Part shown: positions 49,581 to 61,016 of the stretch, in pieces | How the letters are laid out: each line of letters begins with the position of its first letter | Numbering within the stretch: the first letter of the stretch is position 1 | Assembly: GCA_032207245.1 (NCBI GenBank) | Contig: CM063504.1 | Span: 86,707,575 to 86,771,574, forward strand | DNA length: 64,000 nt | Reading direction: 5' to 3' | Source: Pardosa pseudoannulata | Lineage: Eukaryota > Arthropoda > Arachnida > Araneae > Lycosidae | Translations under genes and position numbers: made by a program | The notes under the pieces: model-generated | Database searches by the model: none | What the model was told of the DNA's origin: nothing | The model's input: only the letters and a program-made list of their open reading frames with translations

Positions 49581-50463
49581 GAAATTTATAGATTGTATTA
49601 CATAATGTTCATTATTTAAAATTAATTTTGTTATGAGTTTTTTTACTTGATCCTTTGTATTAGAATACAAAAATCAATAATTTCTTGTACGCAAAATATT
49701 AGAAAATATTTTACATTAAAAATACATGTTCTTTCCAAACATAATCGATAAAATTATACATTATAAATCATAGGAATCCGTACATAAATTTTTTATATGA
49801 AATTCATTTAAGAATTTTTTAGTATAAATTTTATTATCAAAAATTAAAAATTATAATAATAATTATTGAATTATTTTAAGTATAAATTGTAATATATATG
49901 TGCTTACATCAGTGTACAAAATTTCATGAAGTTATTTTGAAAAGTTAAGATGTCATGCGTACTAATTAAAATGCAGGAAATTTGAGAAAAAACAGTTTGA
50001 ATTATGTATGAACGTGACACGTGATGGAAATAGTTTAATCTTTATCTGCTGTAGGCGTATTTTGTGAGATAAAACTAACTCCAGTTGTTCCTTTCAATTA
50101 ATTTTTAACTATTTTTTAACCTGATATATGATTTTTACATTTGCCAGATTTTAGGGATCCATTATGATTTAGAGGGGTGAAAATATTTAGAGAGGAAATC
50201 TGTGAGACTGCGCAATAGTAGCTAAGGTGAAGGGAGGCAAATGCATCATGTGACGGGCAAAATTTAACTTCAACCAGGCATAACAAATCGCCAAATAATG
50301 ATAAGTTTATATTACTTTTTTTCCTTGCATACTTTAATATGCATTCTTTTTACCAGTATAGTTATTTTTTCTGATATCCTAAAAATCATTATCAATTTGA
50401 TTCGAAAACTGTTTCAAGTCCAAATTACGCAGTTACCTCATCAACACCAGGAAATGCATAACT
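49581..50463. other. unassigned AT-rich DNA
   Basis: Nothing is recognised. Confidence 0.5.
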
Positions 50464-50473
50464 CTTCTAAAAT

Positions 50474-50618
50474 GGCTTGGTTTGGAGTGCTACAGTCTAC
50501 TTTTTGCAACACGAGGGATAATGAGACCGGGACCTACAGTTTAAAGCCGATTCCGAACGGCTACGAACATCCATGCCATTGTGAGATTCAAACCAACGAA
50601 CTCCGGTACCGAAGGCCA
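50474..50618 (-). repeat. SINE family 1, 5'-truncated, with TSD
   Basis: It is bounded by perfect CTTCTAAAAT duplications (50464-50473 and 50619-50628). The body is close to the 45790-45966 copy, but the tRNA head ends after TGGCCTTCGG, so the A box is missing. This is 5' truncation as expected from incomplete reverse transcription. It creates most of a spurious 151-codon plus-strand frame. Confidence 0.9.
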
Positions 50619-50628
50619 CTTCTAAAAT

Positions 50629-52179
50629 TCTTTTGCAGTATATTCAATAATGACGTAAATTCAATAATTCGAGGCAAGTGCAAGAAAGGAGCATTTCGAA
50701 GCAATTTTCTGTTATTTCACTCCTTAAAATTTAAAATAGGAATAAAATCCTAAGTGTGTTTGTGAATTAGTGTGGGAAGGCATCCAGTTCCCAGTACATT
50801 ATTCCACAGGCGGCAGTGTATGTAACAAACTAAGAGAAAAATATGGCCGTTCACCGGACTTACCTTGAAAATGCATTCGCTCTACTTCACCCTAAAGGTT
50901 CAACATAACTGTCGTTCAATTGGAGATATAGCACATGCGATGATATCAAAATGTGCAAAAAATGTTTGCTTTTTAATATATAAATACTAAAAATCGAAAA
51001 TTTAGAGACTTAATTGTCCAGAGTAGGGCTGGCCGTTCCTGAGTATTTAGGCTCCTACATGAAGAATATCTTTGACACGTTTCATTTCGAGCGAAAGGCG
51101 TTATTCCGTTTTATTTAGGGGCCTCCGTGTAGGGATGGTTTGCACACCTGCCATGAACTGCCTTGGTCTTGAGACCTCTTTAAACAAACTTTTCAACATC
51201 TTACATTTTTAAAATCCTGATATGTACGTCTTTTTTTTTCTCTGTTCTTTTTAAAAAGAAAACCTGGTGATCAAGCAATTATGTACGGTTAAAAAAAATA
51301 TGTCAAAACTTTCACAATTACTTTACTTTTTTTTTCTTCAATAAAATCGATAAAATAATAAGTAAATAAAAAAATCTCTTCTACGTCACAGATAAAGCTA
51401 CTTAAAGACTTTTTAAAAGGTAAGACCAGCAAACAGTACATTTTTTGTATGCATTAACATACAAAATTTTGTATGTATTAAAGATAAGAGAATACGCCAT
51501 TGAAGATACCTAGGAACTTTAAAGATTCTTCAAATAAATCAAAATTTTCATTTTCCCTTTATTGTGATAGTATTAAAATCTTTTTCTGCTGCAAAGGTTT
51601 TCTAAAGAGACGTCAATTTGTAAATTCCAAAATTTTTTTTATTTTTAACTTGATTGGCTTGATGGAAAATCAGACTTGTTGCTTATATATATAATACAGG
51701 AAAAATATTTTTTTAAATCTTAAAACAAAGTAGTTAAAAATAAATCACATAAACAACAAAATGAGCAAAAAAATATAATATCAAGAGCATAGCGAAATAT
51801 GGATAAAATAACCCTCAAAGGCTTAACTGTACAAGATAATTTTATTTACGGAAAATGAAGAGTTACTTCATTTATGGTTCACATGAAATTTTTGCTTAAC
51901 TCTGATTTACCCGGAATATTTTTCATTTGTGGTAGGTCAGAATGCATCTCCAAATTATAAACACTGTTTCCTAATATTTGGACAACATTTTGATAATTTT
52001 TTTTCTTATGTCCCGTAAGGGTCTCTATAGGTATATATAATCAGCAGAGCATATATATTGCAGGTAACTGGAGTTTAATATTATTAATATAGTATATTCC
52101 TTATCTCAAACATGGTATTTTGGGATATTTGTGAATTGGAAATCTATAAAAGAAAAGGAAATTTCTGTATTTTGATATG
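50629..52179. other. unassigned DNA
   Basis: 51015-51185 is less AT-rich and contains TAGGGCTGGCCGTTCCTGAG and GTAGGGATGGTTTGCA, which faintly recall transposon ends, but no paired repeat or target duplication was found. A 64-codon frame (51500-51694, plus) is without motif. Confidence 0.35.
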
Positions 52180-52945
52180 GTTTACTATGGTCTACTATGG
52201 TTTATATGGCCACTATGGTCTACTTATTGCTATGCTAGGGTTACGCTATGAGACCAAAGCTTACCTTTTAAAGACTACTTTTAACGGCTATAAATATAAC
52301 TGACACCAGATTCATTTGGAATCATAGACTCCACTGTCGTAAGTCTGCCCCCTACTTTCATTGCCATTACCCGGCCTTTTCAGGTTAAGAGAAATTTCAA
52401 TGATTGCACTAACACTGAAACAAATTTTCGTAAAGCAAGATAAAAAGAATTTTAGATAGGGAAAGAAAGGTATCTCAGATCTATGCATGAAATGGAACAT
52501 GAAACTATTGCGTAGCATTTAATTTCGGGATAACTTATGTTCTACACAAAATTAAAATTAAAAATGTAAGTACAAGATACTTCCTTAAGTTAAGGCGTGC
52601 TACGGAGCATTAAAATTAAAAATACAATGAGGTATTCTCAAATTATATTTCAGATTGCCTATAAAAAAAAAAACGAAAAATATTGTGGTACTATTGTTAG
52701 GTTTCGACAAATTTGCATTTCTTCCTTTTCGTGATACTCAAATTGCCTATAAAAGATTAATATGACGGCACTTTTTCAAGATTTAACAATAAAAAGGGGG
52801 AAAACCTTCAATTAAATTCGGGATGCGTTGGTTGGTTTCGAATGAAACGGTTAATGTTTTCCCATACGAGGTTTGTTTAAACCCGCCCTACTGCTTAAAG
52901 CTAACTTCAAATGGTATTTAAAGTAAACATGTCAGATGTAAAATT
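52180..52945 (-). repeat. two diverged SINE family 1 fragments
   Basis: About 52180-52300 has TACGCTATGAGACCAAAGC, TTTTAAAG and AACGGCTATAAAT. About 52835-52945 has ACGAGGTTTGTTTAAACC, ACTGCTTAAAGCTAACTTC and AAATGGTATTTAAAG. Both follow the order of the family 1 body. A 68-codon minus frame between them is not recognised. Confidence 0.4.
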
Positions 52946-53499
52946 CGAATATTTTTAACGCTAACAGACCATCATCTGTAATACGTCATTATAAACACAC
53001 ATACAATATGAAACTGATTCTATAAATGCATATTCACAAAAAAGTTACTTTTTTTTTCAATATTACTGAAGGTGGTTAGGTACCAACCATATTGGATTCC
53101 TCTAGCTCCTTGTTAACCTATAGGAAAAATTATTCTACTTCTGAGCAGTTTGCAATTAAAGATTTGTTTAAACAAACATTACCACAGGATAGAGCGTAAA
53201 ACTCTTCGGGGTTATACGTGATTTTCTTTCTTGAAAAAATAAATCAATAAAATGTTATTGTTTAGCAAAAATGACTACATTAAAAAGGAATATATAAAAA
53301 TTTATAACAATTTCAAATTAACTATATTTTTCTAATTCGTTTATAAAATTTAGACACAGATAAACTAGAGAAATTTTAGCTGTCTCATGTGGAAGAATTT
53401 GTTTACAGAAATTTTCAAATTACCCAAAAATAAAGATATTTTCTCTATAGGTTAACGTGGTACTAGATTAATCCAAAACGGCCGGTACACAATCATCTA
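52946..53499. other. unassigned AT-rich DNA
   Basis: Nothing is recognised. Confidence 0.5.
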
Positions 53500-53627
53500 T
53501 ATAGAAAATGTGCGCATGACGTCAGGTGCAGCAAAAATTGCAGATCAACTTCCTCGTTGGCAAAACATTTGAATTTCTTACGGATTGTACTTGTTATTTG
53601 GGTTTTAATTTTGTCAACTATCGGAAA

Positions 53628-53795
53628 ATGGTAACAAGCTGTTGTACATATAGCTGTACTAAGCGTTCCAAAAAAGATGAAAATATTGGATTTTATTGTT
53701 TTCCTAAAGATTGTACATTGGGAATCTTTGGATAAAAGCTTTTAAAAGACAAGACTGGACTCCAAATTCTTCAAGAATTTGAAGCAAACATTTTT
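53628..53795 (+). pseudogene. broken THAP zinc-finger domain
   Basis: The frame starting at ATG 53628 encodes MVTSCCTYSCTKRSKK and DENIGFYCFPKD. This matches the N-terminus of THAP domains, with the first two zinc ligands Cys5 and Cys10 and the FP motif. After position 53735 a stop appears, but the next frame from 53729 continues the family pattern: WIKAFKRQDWTPNSSRI, then a TGA (53780-53782) where the third zinc-binding Cys should be, then SKHF with the fourth ligand His. A one-base-class frameshift plus a Cys-to-stop change therefore disable it. THAP domains occur in P-element transposases and in animal THAP proteins. The flanking inverted repeats favour transposase origin. Confidence 0.85.
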
Positions 53796-54029
53796 AGAAT
53801 GGTAATAAAACGTTAACCTTACTGTAATGTAATAGATTATATAAAGTTATGCTCTTAGAATTTTTTAATTATTACTAAGTTTTTTTCTTCATATTTCTTA
53901 TGTAATTTCTATGCTTTTGTGAGAAGTACTGTACCTATAAATGCAATTATTTTTTGTAAATAAAATGATTAAGTTTTGAACATTTTTATTAGATTCTTAT
54001 TTATGTAATAGTTTATTGTGCCTGTTAAC

Positions 54030-54057
54030 ATAATCAAAGTAGTTATACTTTGATTAT
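54030..54057. repeat. perfect inverted repeat, 12-bp arms
   Basis: ATAATCAAAGTA (54030-54041), a 4-base loop, then its exact reverse complement (54046-54057). It lies inside the P-like remnant. Confidence 0.85.
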
Positions 54058-54521
54058 GATACTTATAATATTGTGTAAAGTGTTTAATTTTTTAAAAAAT
54101 ATATAATTTTGTAAGTACTAAAAAAATCTATTTTGAATTACTTGGCAAGTTTCTAATACTTCCTGCCCCTTCCCTTAAATAAAATTTAGTTTTATTGTAT
54201 ACGTGATCCATATGGAAGCTCATAATATACAATGAAAACATGCAATGTTTTGCCAACGGAAAGTTGAGTTGTAGTCAGCACTCGTATTTTTTTACAAACA
54301 TGCACTTTCTCTATAGGATCAAGCTAAGCATTTTATTTTTTTATTGCAGTGAAATGAAGTGAACAAGAGGTTTAAGATGTAGATTATAAATTCTTCCTCT
54401 TGCAAAGTAAAACAAAATTGGCAGTATCATTCACGCAATAAAACGAACACAAAGAGAAGCGTTATTATGAAATTTTAAAAAGCAATAGCACACTTAAACT
54501 AGTAAATAAACATACCATTAA

Positions 54522-55430
54522 CTAGCATATAGCCCGTCATATGACGGGATCAGTAAAATTTTTAATTTCCCAGAATTGTAAAGTACCCTTATGAGGCAGG
54601 TAAAAAAAAACGGTTTGTTTTTTGGCTGAGAATTATTTTGCAACAAAATATTACCTCAAGAAAATTATTTACGTAATATCTAAGTTTAGTGATAAAACGT
54701 ATGGAAATAATGCAGAAGATATTTAAATAATCTAAAATAAATGATTAAATGAGATAGTGGAAGAAATGACGTCATAATGCTAGAAGAAAAATGTTATTTT
54801 TACCTATTTATTATGTGATAAATTGATACATTTAATCACCTGCTCTTAAAATAGGGCTTGATATAATAATGGTAATACGTGAATTTAATAAAATAAAAAT
54901 AATAAAAATTTGAAAAAATGGTAAAAATTTATTTTAAAAATACTAAAACTTTAAAAATAATAAAACAACTTTAGTAATAAGAATTCAAAAGAAAAAGCAG
55001 AAATTATTAAATTAATTAGACAATTAAAAAAATCGGCTACGTCGGGGGCAGAACCATCAACCCGAGAAGTACGACGATCGAATGGGCAGACACTCTATCC
55101 CATGTGCCAGGTTACATGAGAGAAGGAAATGGTTAGAATATATAAGGGTCAAGTAAAAACAGTCCAGAAATTTAAATATTGCGCTCCGCCCTTGCCATCC
55201 TATCAATAATGAATTTAGTATAGAATAAGAGGGAGAATAAGGCTTGTAATAATACCATTAAACGGTCAAAAAGGGGGGGATGAAGTGGATTTCGATCTCG
55301 CTTTAAATTTTGCTAACCCTAACTCATAAAATTTCAATATGGATGCCTGTATCCATTCCAGGTACAACCGCTTCATAAATTCGCGGACAGACAACTTAGG
55401 CTATTATTATATAGGGGATTTCTGGCGGTC
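54522..55430 (-). mobile_element. Helitron-like copy on the minus strand
   Basis: The 3' end lies on the left: the perfect stem CCCGTCATATGACGGG (54533-54548) is followed, on the minus strand, by CTATATGCTAG ending at 54522. Sequence inside matches the reverse complement of 31540-31620, then 31090-31217, then about 29650-29870, in collinear order with insertions and deletions. The 5' end is not defined, and no Rep/helicase frame is present. Confidence 0.6.
55030..55130 (-). repeat. possible tRNA-derived SINE insertion
   Basis: Within the part of the minus-strand Helitron copy that has no match in the 29-31 kb copy, the reverse complement reads CTGGCACATGGGATAGAGTG, then a TCTGCCC phrase and GGGTTGATGGTTCTGCCCCC. 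This resembles a tRNA-like A box and a decayed B box. Too degraded to assign to a family. Confidence 0.35.
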
Positions 55431-55544
55431 TCTTTATTTCTTGAAGTAGTAAGCATGCTGCTCTGAGAGTAATGTGGACGATAATATTCAGCTTGGTCAA
55501 ATTGGACTGAAAATTATTTTATTTTATTTTAATGAATAGAGCGA

Positions 55545-55690
55545 TTTCACACAACGTCACTGCCCTTTCCTTTCCTTTTCATCTGTATGATAGCCAGTAG
55601 GCAACCAATATGTTGCCCTTACTTTTGAAATGAAAGTCAGAATCGTCATGAGTTGAAATGTGCCCTGCTGAGTGAAATTGCCTTATTGTA
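55545..55690 (+). repeat. dispersed repeat family A, copy 3
   Basis: Same order of phrases as 32156-32325 (AACGTCAC, TGCCCTTTCC, TGAAAGTCAGAATCGTCATG, ATGTGCCCTGCTGAGTGAAAT), with more substitutions. Confidence 0.65.
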
Positions 55691-56077
55691 AAACTCTACT
55701 TCAGGAGCTTTTCCCGTCACCCCGCGCGAAATGTACGAAATAGAAAAATAATATAGTGATGGATAGAGGTAATGTGTGTTGATTGTCTCTAAAAGAGAAT
55801 GTTTCGAAAGTGCACATATAAATGCTAAACTAACATGTGTATTTACTGTATATATCTATCATCGTCGTATAGTGTGTGATTGTCCTCGTGAAGAAAATAA
55901 ACAACGTATTTAAAGATTAAACAGCATCATTGGAGTTATTTTAGATTTTAGATTTAGTGTTTCAGATCCCGATATGAACCCGGTAATTACAGGTTAGCGT
56001 ACAATTTCTCTTACAATTTTGTGATACTTGTTTTTGGAAGTAGAATCCCAAAAAGTAGCTTTATTACACCATACGTC
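55691..56077. other. unassigned DNA
   Basis: An AATAAA lies near 55899 and a GATATGAACCCGGTAATTAC phrase near 55971, which faintly recalls the end of an LTR and its leader. No pair of LTRs or coding sequence supports it. Confidence 0.3.
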
Positions 56078-56112
56078 ATGCAATATAGTAGTTTATAACT
56101 ACTATATTGCAT
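56078..56112. repeat. perfect palindrome, 16-bp arms, 3-bp loop
   Basis: ATGCAATATAGTAGTT (56078-56093), then TAT, then its exact reverse complement (56097-56112). Confidence 0.92.
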
Positions 56113-57741
56113 TATTTTAAAATACATTTTTACGAACAATCATTTTAATTTTTTTCGTACCAAATATATTTTTTTAATATTTTATAAATATTTGAAACAC
56201 TCAAAGTAAATGTCTCTAAAATTTAAAACAAACCTGTACCTTCCAAGACTTGAAAACTGAATTATAACAACCTTCTCTCAATTTATCATAAAACAAAAAA
56301 AAAATTATGTTTCTTATAAAACTAATATTTTACAAGTTTTTAACAACGCCTCTAACCTTAAAAAGGTTACTTTGTTTTGCCATCTCAAGCAGTATATTTA
56401 AATACACTGCTTGAAGTTGTATATTTTTTAAATAATAAACTCTATAATAAAAAACTATTTTTAAAAATAATATTAAATTATGTGCCAAATGAAAAAACAA
56501 CGAAATTCATTTCTCGAAAGATAACTTTTAAAATATGGACATTAAAAACTAAATTTTTATATAGAATTGAAGTAAAACATTTGTTTTATTCTATAAAACT
56601 AATACTTTAAAGGAATCTGACATTTAACATTTCACAATTAAAAATAAAGAAAAAAAATCTGTTAAAACTGTTAAAAAATTGAAAATTTAAAAAAAAAATT
56701 AGCATTTTATATGCCATAAAATAAAAGTTATTTCTAGTGTTAATATAATTGAGGTTCACAAAATAAAAAAAAATTATTTCTATTTGATATAAAAAAGTAG
56801 CTTCTCATTTGCAAATTTCAACAGTTATTTTAAGGGTAAATGGATTTTTACTTTTTACATTTTGCATATATTTTGTGTAAAACAATGTATTTATTCCTAT
56901 AACAAAACTCAATAATTTTTATAAAATTAGAACCCTATTAATGACCTAAGAAAAAATTTAGTCTAAACAGAGTGTACCATTTTATTTTATATTAAAAAAA
57001 TCAGCTCTTAAATATTTTTCAACCTGAAAGGTACTATGATCCTTTAACAAGTATTTTTTTCTTTAAAGTATGTGTAACAAATTTTAGTTAAAAATAATAT
57101 TTCGAATGAAATAATCTGTTAGTACTTAAGGTTGTATTTAAGGAATTAGAAAGCTTGTACATGAGAAAATGGATGTTTTTGCTATTGATCTTGTTTTTTT
57201 TTTATATCTTTTACAAATGCTTGCGATAGAAAGTATTAAAGTAAAGGCTAAAAGGTATCCTATCAACAAAAAGCTCTATATTAAGCTTAAAGCCTTTTTA
57301 AGAAGGTTATTTTTGCAAATGATTTATATTTAATAGCTTCTACAATGATTAATATTTTTCATTGAAATTGTATTCATATATTACTGATGACTTACTAAAT
57401 TTTGCAAAGGACTAAATAAAGAAACTAGTTTTGAAAGTGCATTGTGTCCTAAAGGCTACATACTGAAGGTTTAATATTAAAGTTTTTAACGTTATAGTAG
57501 ACGTTCAAATGGTCGAAATTTGACTGAACATTTGATATTTCTTACTCACTGAATTGTGAAATATAAATAAGATTAAGAATAAATAAGGGTGTTTTAATTT
57601 CTATCACTTTATAATTAACATAATTATTACCACAAAAGATAATTCAGTTATTATTATAATTATCTAGGCCCCTTCAGTCTAAATCACGGGTTTAACACTC
57701 TATTTCTCGTGCCAGCGATACATATGGACAAAAATGTTCAA
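56113..57741. other. unassigned, extremely AT-rich DNA
   Basis: A 77-codon plus-strand frame (56377-56610) is Lys/Leu/Ile/Phe-rich, as expected of chance frames in such DNA. Nothing else is recognised. Confidence 0.5.
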
Positions 57742-59545
57742 AATTACGTGCCAAAAATCTTAAATCCTGAAAAAAAAAAGTTTTTTTACTTACAAACAAG
57801 ATAGAATCGGACTACAGAGTTGGAGATAATTGGTTTATTTTAAACTAGATGTCAGTTTTTATGCGATTTTCTTGAACAACAAAGTTAGCAATTCTTGAAA
57901 ATTATTCGATTGTATAGATAACATGTAACATGACTGTAACATGATAGAACCAGACTATTTATAGTTTGGTTCTAAATATTGTCTGGTTGGAAATATTTGG
58001 TTTATTTTAAACTAGATGTCAATTTTTATACGATTTTCTTGAACAAAAAAGTAAGCACATCTTATTATTGTCTTCTGGAAAATTATGTCATCGTAATGAA
58101 GCTGAACGAATTTTAAAGCAAAAATCTTAAACCCGAAAAAAAAAAGTATTTCTTATTTACAAATAAGATAGAACCATACTATTTACAGAGTTGGAGATAA
58201 TTGGTTTATTTTAAACTAGATATCAGTTTTTATACGATTTTCTTGAACAAAAAAGTAAGCATTTCTTATTATTGTCTTCTGGAAAATTATACGACCGTTT
58301 TGAAGTTGAACGAATTTTTAAACAAAATTATAAACCCGGAAAAAAGTATTTCTTATTTACAAACATGATAGAACCAGACTATTTATAAAGGTGGAAATAG
58401 TTTGTTTATTTTAAACTAGATGTTAGTTTTTATACGATTTTCTTAAACAAAAAAGTAAGCACTTCTTATTACTGTCTTCTGGAAAATTATGCCACCGTAA
58501 TGAAGCTGAACGAATTTTAAAACAAAAATCTTAAACCCGAAAAAAAGTATTTCTTATTTACAATCAAGATAGAACAAGACTATTTACAGAGTTGGAGATA
58601 ATTGGTTTACTTTAAACTAGATGTCAGTTTTTATACGATTTTCTTGAACAAAGTAAGCACTTCTTATTACTATCGTCTGGAAAATTATGCGACCCTAATG
58701 AAGCTGAACGAATTTTAAAACAAAAATCTTAAACCCGAAAACAAATGTATTTCTTATTTACAAACATGATAGAATCAGACTATTTACAGAGTTGGAAATA
58801 TTTGATTTATTTTAAACTAGATGTCAATTTTTATACGATTTTCTTTAACAAAAAAGTAAGCACATCTTATTACTGTCTTCTGGAAAATTATGCCATATTA
58901 ATGAAGCTGAATGAATTTTAAAACAAAAATCTTAAACCCGAAAAAAAAAAGTATTTCTTACTTACAAACAGATAGAATCAGACTATCTACAGAATTGGAG
59001 ATAATTGGTTTATTTTAAACTAGATGTCAGTTTTTATACAGTTTTCTTGAACAAAAAAGTAAGCACATCTTATTACTGTCTTCTGGAAAATTATGCCATA
59101 TTAATGAAGCTGAATGAATTTTAAAACAAAAATCTTAAACCCGAAAAAAAAAGTATTTCTTATTTACAAGCATCATAGAACCAGACTATAGAGTTAGAAA
59201 TAAATAGTTGGTATATTTTAAACTAGATGTCAGTTTTTATACGATTTTCTTGAACAAAGTAAGCACTTCTTATTACTGTCTTCTGGAAAATTATGCGACC
59301 GTTTTGACGTTGAACGAATTTTAAAATAAAAATTTTAAACCCGGAAAAAAAAGTATTTCTTATTTACAAACATGATAGAACCAGACTTTCTATAGAGTTT
59401 TAGATACTTGGTTTATTTTAAACTAGATGTCAGTCTTTATACGGTTTTCTTGAACAAAAAAGTAAACACTTCTTATTATTGTCTTCTGGAAAATTATGCG
59501 ACCGTTATGAAGTTGAACGAATTTTAAAACAAATATTTTCCAATT
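57742..59545. repeat. satellite array, period about 200 bp, 9 copies
   Basis: The phrase TTTTAAACTAGATGTCAG occurs in each unit, with starts of TAAACTAGAT at 57841, 58008, 58212, 58412, 58613, 58813, 59016, 59219 and 59419. Spacings are 167 and then 200-204 bp. Units also share TTATACGATTTTCTTGAAC, CTTCTGGAAAATTATG and CTTAAACCCGAAAA with a variable A-run. Copies differ by substitutions and A-tract length. No coding frame. Confidence 0.95.
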
Positions 59546-60848
59546 TTATATGTATTCGAAATATCTAACCGTCAGATACCTTCGAAAATTATCGACCATT
59601 CACTTTGCACGGTATGTAATTAGAGCTAGATAAAATTAATATATTATGAGCGACAAAATCTATTCTCTTTGAAAGTAAAGGAGATGTTATAAATATCTTG
59701 TAAGGCAAAAATAAATATTTTAACTATTATTTTTTTCTAACTACATTTTCTTCAAAGACATATAATAATGCTTTATTCTAAAGTCTAAAAGGTATCCTAT
59801 GAACTAAAAAATACTGTTACGCATAAAAGAAATTAGCATGAAGCATTATAAATAATACTACTTTTAAAACAATTAATAATTAATAACTTTAAAAGTATTA
59901 GGATTTATCTTTAAATTTATAAATACTCTCACACATATATTAAATAACATACTAAATTTCATGCAGATTAGTCAAAAAGACGGTTAATTAATTTTTAAAA
60001 TCCACTGTTTCCTAAACAGCTAAAGTAAAAATCGTTTTCGAAGAAGCATTCTCAGAGCAAGGCAGTGAGTGTGTGTGTTCAAGGAAAAGAGAAATTCTCT
60101 TCTCGGCATTTACTTTTTATCGGTCTGACATAACCTCTGACATTAACAATAACATCTGCCGAGACCGTGCTACCACAATATATCTAACTACCATTTCGGA
60201 AGTGGCTCTCGTTTAATAAAGAATTCTTTTCACACACGGTAGGGGAAATCAAAATTAATCGTGACCTTTTTTGCGTTTTCAGATCATTCCTCGCATAGGG
60301 AAGAGAGAAATATTCGAGCAAAAATGAATTTGAAACAATATGAGATTCTCTGGCTCTGGTTCGAAAACAAAAGGGGTTTTTAATGAGCGTTGGAGAAAGG
60401 GGGAAAAAAAGAACGGACCGTGTAGGATTTTTAAATGTTGCTTAACCAGTAAGCAGAAGATTAATTTTTGGTAAGGTAATTAAATCACGAAAGGTAAATG
60501 GTTGCTGAATTTTTTTTTTCATTTTTATGATATCTGCTAAATTGCATTTAGTTGTTGTAATCAGTAACATTATAGTCGTATAAAGTACGTTTTGGTAAAG
60601 CAATATTAAAAATTGCAAAAAATTGCAGAGCATCACAGAGATAAATCAGAAAAGATGAATGAAGATTTTGAAGTTATTAAAGACATAAAAGTACTTAAAA
60701 GTTAAAATTGAAATTGTTTAACTCCAATAGTGCACAATTGTTGAAACATGCTAAGAATTGTCCTTGTGTTTATCTCGAGATGCAATCGATTTTCTTAATT
60801 CCTTAATTGTTCTCAACTGGATGACACTTTAAATAGACTTTTTTTTAT
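59546..60848. other. unassigned DNA
   Basis: 60020-60420 is less AT-rich and non-repetitive within the window, but no frame or motif is recognised. Confidence 0.45.
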
Positions 60849-61016
60849 TTGGTTTGGAGCTTTACGGTGTACTTTCTGCAACACGAGGACTAGTGAGACC
60901 GAGATCTACTGCTTAAAGCCGATTTCGAACAGTTACTAACATCCACGTCACAGTGGGATTCGAATCCATGATCTCCGGTAGCGAAGATCAGACCCTAAAC
61001 ATTCAGCCATCGTTCG
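60849..61016 (-). repeat. SINE family 1, near full length
   Basis: On the minus strand: a decayed A box (ATGGCTGAATGTTTAGGGTC), a B box GATTCGAATCC, then the family body with GGTCTCACTAGTCCTCGTGT and a CCAAACCAAATAAAA tail. The target duplication was not identified. Confidence 0.85.

Larger units (their letters stand above)
53500..54315. mobile_element. P-like transposon remnant with paired inverted repeats
   Basis: The left end TATAGAAAATGTGC (53500) matches the inverted right end TATAGAGAAAGTGC (54302-54315). Nearer the centre, a second pair matches: CTCGTTGGCAAAACATT (to 53569) on the left and CCGTTGGCAAAACATT read inverted at 54244-54266. Outer terminal repeats plus an inner subterminal pair is the layout of P elements, and a THAP domain (the DNA-binding domain of P transposase) lies between them. 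A clear 8-bp target duplication was not found, so exact ends may differ. Confidence 0.6.

Noticed and set aside
50298..50753. 151-codon plus-strand frame, the longest in the window
   Set aside because: Its middle is the antisense of a SINE with target duplications (50474-50618) and its ends are AT-rich chance sequence; no domain.
51015..51185. Transposon-end-like phrases
   Set aside because: No paired inverted end or target duplication was found.
55690..55990. LTR-like poly(A) signal and leader-like sequence
   Set aside because: No second LTR, primer binding site or gag/pol frame nearby; insufficient to call a retrotransposon.
57742..59545. Regular repeat considered as a CRISPR array
   Set aside because: The whole 200-bp unit repeats, not short repeats with unique spacers, and the genome is eukaryotic.
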